Shown here one piece after another: positions 62,097 through 64,000 of a stretch of 64,000 bases of DNA. Both the position numbers and the translations under genes were made by a program. Every line of letters starts with the position of its first letter. Positions within the stretch are counted from its first letter, which is position 1. The notes beneath the pieces were generated by a model that saw only the letters and a list, made by a program, of their open reading frames with translations, searched no databases and was not told where the DNA came from. The DNA comes from Tenacibaculum piscium (lineage in GTDB: Bacteria > Bacteroidota > Bacteroidia > Flavobacteriales > Flavobacteriaceae), in NCBI RefSeq assembly GCF_021390715.1, contig NZ_JAJGWT010000003.1, positions 186,001 through 250,000 on the forward strand, given 5' to 3'.

Positions 62097-62975
62097 TTAC
62101 TTTTTAGTATTTCTGTATGAAGATGGCGAACTTGTTGTTTGTCGTTTAAAAAATCGCCCAAAAGCCGAAATAGAATTAAATTGAAGTTGATACGCAATTT
62201 CAGAAATTGATAAAGCAGGATTTCCTAATAAAACTAACGCTTCTTTTAACAAAGCTTCTTCAATAATTTGATGTGGTGTTTTTCCAACATTTTTCTTAGT
62301 AATTTCGATTAAATATTTATTAGAAATACACAATTCACTAGCATAAAAACCAACTGATTTCTCTTCTAAAATACATTCTTGTACCAATTTATTAAAACGC
62401 AGATAAATAGTTGTTTTTACATCTTTACAAGCTATTATATTTGGTGTTTTCTGTTGAATAATTTCGGCAATTTCTAAAAGCAGATTAAAAATTAAAACAC
62501 GAATCATTTGTTTGGTAAATATACTTTTACACTGTTCTTTTTCTTTTATCGTATTGATAATTTTCAATAAATTTTGCGTATTTTCTTCCGATGTATGCAA
62601 CACCGAATACGAACTTTGTTGAAACAACGCCATTTTTTCAATAATAAACGGATCGGAAATATTGGTCAGTAAAAAATTCTTTTCAAAAAATACGGTTTGA
62701 ATTTTAAAATTAGGACTTGCATTTAAAAAATGGACAATCGTAGAAGGCGCAGAACAAAAAACACTCCCCTTTCTTATTTTATAATTAATGGCATTAATTT
62801 CTAAATCAATTTCGCCATCTGTGCAAATGCAAAAGGCGTAATAATCCATGCGAAATGGATTTTCTGGAAATTTAAAAATTGATTTTCCCGAAGATATATA
62901 ATAAGAGTTATGACAATCAATATTAAAAAAAGAAAGGGTGTCTTGTAAATTTTCGTAATTTTTCTGATTTTTCAT
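62097..62975 (-). CDS. AraC-family transcriptional regulator
   Basis: The 292-aa protein has an N-terminal cupin-like sensing domain (about residues 1-160, with FCICTDGEIDLEINAINYKIRKGSVFC). The C-terminal AraC double HTH is ELCISNKYLIEITKKNVGKTPHQIIEE and LSISEIAYQLQFNSISAFGRFFKRQTTSSPSSYR. It is 111 bp upstream of ohyA on the same strand and probably controls the oleate hydratase locus; the ligand (a fatty acid?) is inferred only. Confidence 0.88.
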   Translation of the reverse strand: MKNQKNYENLQDTLSFFNIDCHNSYYISSGKSIFKFPENPFRMDYYAFCICTDGEIDLEINAINYKIRKGSVFCSAPSTIVHFLNASPNFKIQTVFFEKNFLLTNISDPFIIEKMALFQQSSYSVLHTSEENTQNLLKIINTIKEKEQCKSIFTKQMIRVLIFNLLLEIAEIIQQKTPNIIACKDVKTTIYLRFNKLVQECILEEKSVGFYASELCISNKYLIEITKKNVGKTPHQIIEEALLKEALVLLGNPALSISEIAYQLQFNSISAFGRFFKRQTTSSPSSYRNTKK

Positions 62976-63166
62976 TAATTCGTTTTATTGATTTTTTTCA
63001 ATTTAAAAAATAGCCTCTAAAAACAATTTTAAAAATAAACTATTTGAGAGCGATATTCTTACTTAAATTTATAAAAAATAAAGCTGATTTCAAAAACATT
63101 AATAAAGAAAATGAATAATCATTCTTTTTTGTATCTTGCGGAATAAAAAAGTATAAAACTCAAATT

Positions 63167-63574
63167 ATGATGACAAAAAAACAACGATTTTGGAATGTAT
63201 TAAAAATACTTCTAGCAGTATTTATGATATTTGGCGGTGTACAACATTTTATAAAACCAACTTTTTACCTGCCTTTTGTGCCTTCATTTTTACCGTTTCC
63301 GATAACGATTATTTATCTATCAGGAATTTTAGAAATTGGTTTAGGAATATTATTATTTTTGAATAAGAAATATGCAAAAATGGGCGCTTTAGGAATATTT
63401 TATTTGATGCTTTTATTTTTACCTATTCATATTTGGGATGTATTTTCAGCAACTCCTGCGATTGGTTCACATACGGCAGCGTTAATTAGAGTTCCTTTTC
63501 AATTTTTATTTATCGCTTGGTCTTGGAAAATATATAAAGAAATTTCTAACACTATTGTTATCAACAATAATTAA
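63167..63574 (+). CDS. DoxX-family small membrane protein
   Basis: The 135-aa protein has four predicted spans; it starts MMTKKQRFWNVLKILLAVFMIFGGVQHFIKPTFY (Met1 or Met2 possible). The GGVQHFIKP and GLGILLFLNKKYAKMGA segments match small DoxX-like proteins. Function unknown; relatives occur in redox or detoxification contexts. It is divergent from the AraC gene. Confidence 0.75.
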   Translation: MMTKKQRFWNVLKILLAVFMIFGGVQHFIKPTFYLPFVPSFLPFPITIIYLSGILEIGLGILLFLNKKYAKMGALGIFYLMLLFLPIHIWDVFSATPAIGSHTAALIRVPFQFLFIAWSWKIYKEISNTIVINNN

Positions 63575-63613
63575 AAAATTACAAGAAGTAAAAAATCATA
63601 AAAACGCTAAATT

Positions 63614-63706
63614 CCAGTGATTTTTTTCTTTCAAAGAAATTGTATCGAGAGCTTTTTTAACTTTAAAATTCATCAACATAAAAAAGTTCAATTTCTCGAT
63701 ACAATT
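63614..63706. repeat. Truncated copy of the TATCGAGA palindrome
   Basis: The inner arms AATTGTATCGAGA (63638-63650) and its complement (63694-63706) are perfect over 13 bp. The left outer CAGTGATTTTTTTC resembles the 30.8-kb copy. The right outer arm is missing, directly before the DUF1684 gene's stop. It lies between convergent genes and may serve as terminator. Confidence 0.6.
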
Positions 63707-63718
63707 CTCGATGTATTT

Positions 63719-64000
63719 TTACTTTTTATATGCCTTTACGCCTGCATTTATTTCGATATCTAAATAATTATCTCTTGGTGTGATTGGGCAAGAATACCGA
63801 TTACTATACGCACAATACGGATTGTAAGCTTCATTAAAATCAATCAAAATAGTGCCGTTTTGAGTTTCATCGGTCGTTAAAACATCGATAAAACGACCGC
63901 CTTCATAACTTGTTTTTCCATTTGTTTTATCAAAAAAAGGCAAAAATAAATGATTTTGATATTTTTCACTCGGTTTTATATCCTTATAAATAGCGAGTTC
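63719..64000 (-). CDS. DUF1684 family protein (N-terminus cut off)
   Basis: The 93 visible C-terminal residues read LPFFDKTNGKTSYEGGRFID...IDFNEAYNPYCAYSNRYSCPITPRDNYLDIEINAGVKAYKK. This is the conserved end of DUF1684, with Cys residues in PYCAYSNRYSCP. It lies open at the window edge, so the start and any signal peptide are unknown. Function unknown. Confidence 0.88.
   Translation of the reverse strand, partial: ELAIYKDIKPSEKYQNHLFLPFFDKTNGKTSYEGGRFIDVLTTDETQNGTILIDFNEAYNPYCAYSNRYSCPITPRDNYLDIEINAGVKAYKK

Noticed and set aside
1-64000. CRISPR array, rRNA operon or a recognisable defence island
   Set aside because: No regularly spaced direct repeats, no rRNA sequence and no known defence families beyond the speculative NAD cassette were seen.

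Overview
The window is a chromosomal segment of a flavobacterium (Bacteroidota, Flavobacteriia; gene content fits a marine Tenacibaculum/Polaribacter-like organism, inferred from protein flavour only). It is AT-rich, most genes lack a Shine-Dalgarno sequence, and several upstream regions carry the Bacteroidota -7 element TANNTTTG, sometimes with TTG about 18-20 bp upstream. Marker genes are typical of the class: a fused E1 alpha/beta 2-oxoacid dehydrogenase, an extended Rho, DUF4293, DUF6952, DUF1599 and BT_3928-type proteins, and a minimal bS21.

Layout. 1-4.0 kb (minus) is the translation block tRNA-Thr/Tyr/Gly/Thr-tuf-tRNA-Trp-secE-nusG, preceded by hpf, a XerC-like recombinase and rpsU. 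4.1-10.2 kb (minus) holds an acyl-CoA dehydrogenase, a helix-hairpin-helix membrane protein, an AGCS symporter, an RmlD-like reductase, a K+ channel and a short PspC protein. 10.3-16.8 kb (plus) has uvrA, a LOG-family protein and the fused E1. 16.9-19.9 kb (minus) is a compact NAD-salvage cassette: an NrtR-type Nudix regulator, a NAMPT and a short PRPP-synthetase-like protein, with three matching candidate operators. 20-25.1 kb has a nitroreductase, a sodium:solute symporter, small unknown genes, a DsrE plus DoxD-DoxA (thiosulfate:quinone oxidoreductase-like) pair and a GNAT enzyme.

25.1-26.6 kb holds the most striking element. A promoter leads into a 32-codon ORF with five Tyr codons, overlapping mutually exclusive RNA hairpins, then a strong terminator that ends 11 bp before a tyrosyl-tRNA synthetase gene. 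This is a textbook-like translation-coupled attenuator predicted for Tyr starvation. 26.7-29.4 kb has a peroxiredoxin/thioredoxin/DUF6952 set and a YtxH/holin-like operon. 29.5-34.3 kb has a sigma-54 activator, an MscS channel and an ABC-2 exporter, separated by a 292-bp MITE-like element. 34.5-40.5 kb is a MarR-controlled beta-oxidation operon (marR-fadN-fadA-fadE type).

40.6-52.9 kb holds ordinary housekeeping genes (M14 peptidase, trxB, tRNA-Pro, formyl-THF ligase, rho, truA, an MsbA-like ABC protein), an 11-residue-repeat lipoprotein, and cdaA. folP follows, with DUF1599 and a DoxX/BT_3928-type gene divergent from it. 55.6-62.9 kb has crcB, a crotonase, DUF4833 and a fatty-acid hydration locus: two oleate hydratase paralogues around a 3-hydroxyacyl-CoA dehydrogenase, with an AraC regulator and a cluster of candidate operator repeats. 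The window ends with a DoxX protein and a truncated DUF1684 gene.

Fatty-acid metabolism is a recurring theme (acyl-CoA dehydrogenase at 4 kb, fad operon at 35-40 kb, crotonase/HCDH/oleate hydratases at 56-62 kb). Dispersed palindromic repeats occur in several intergenic gaps; copies of one family sit exactly against TAA stop codons, consistent with a TNA insertion target. All family assignments are from motif recognition; no database search was possible.
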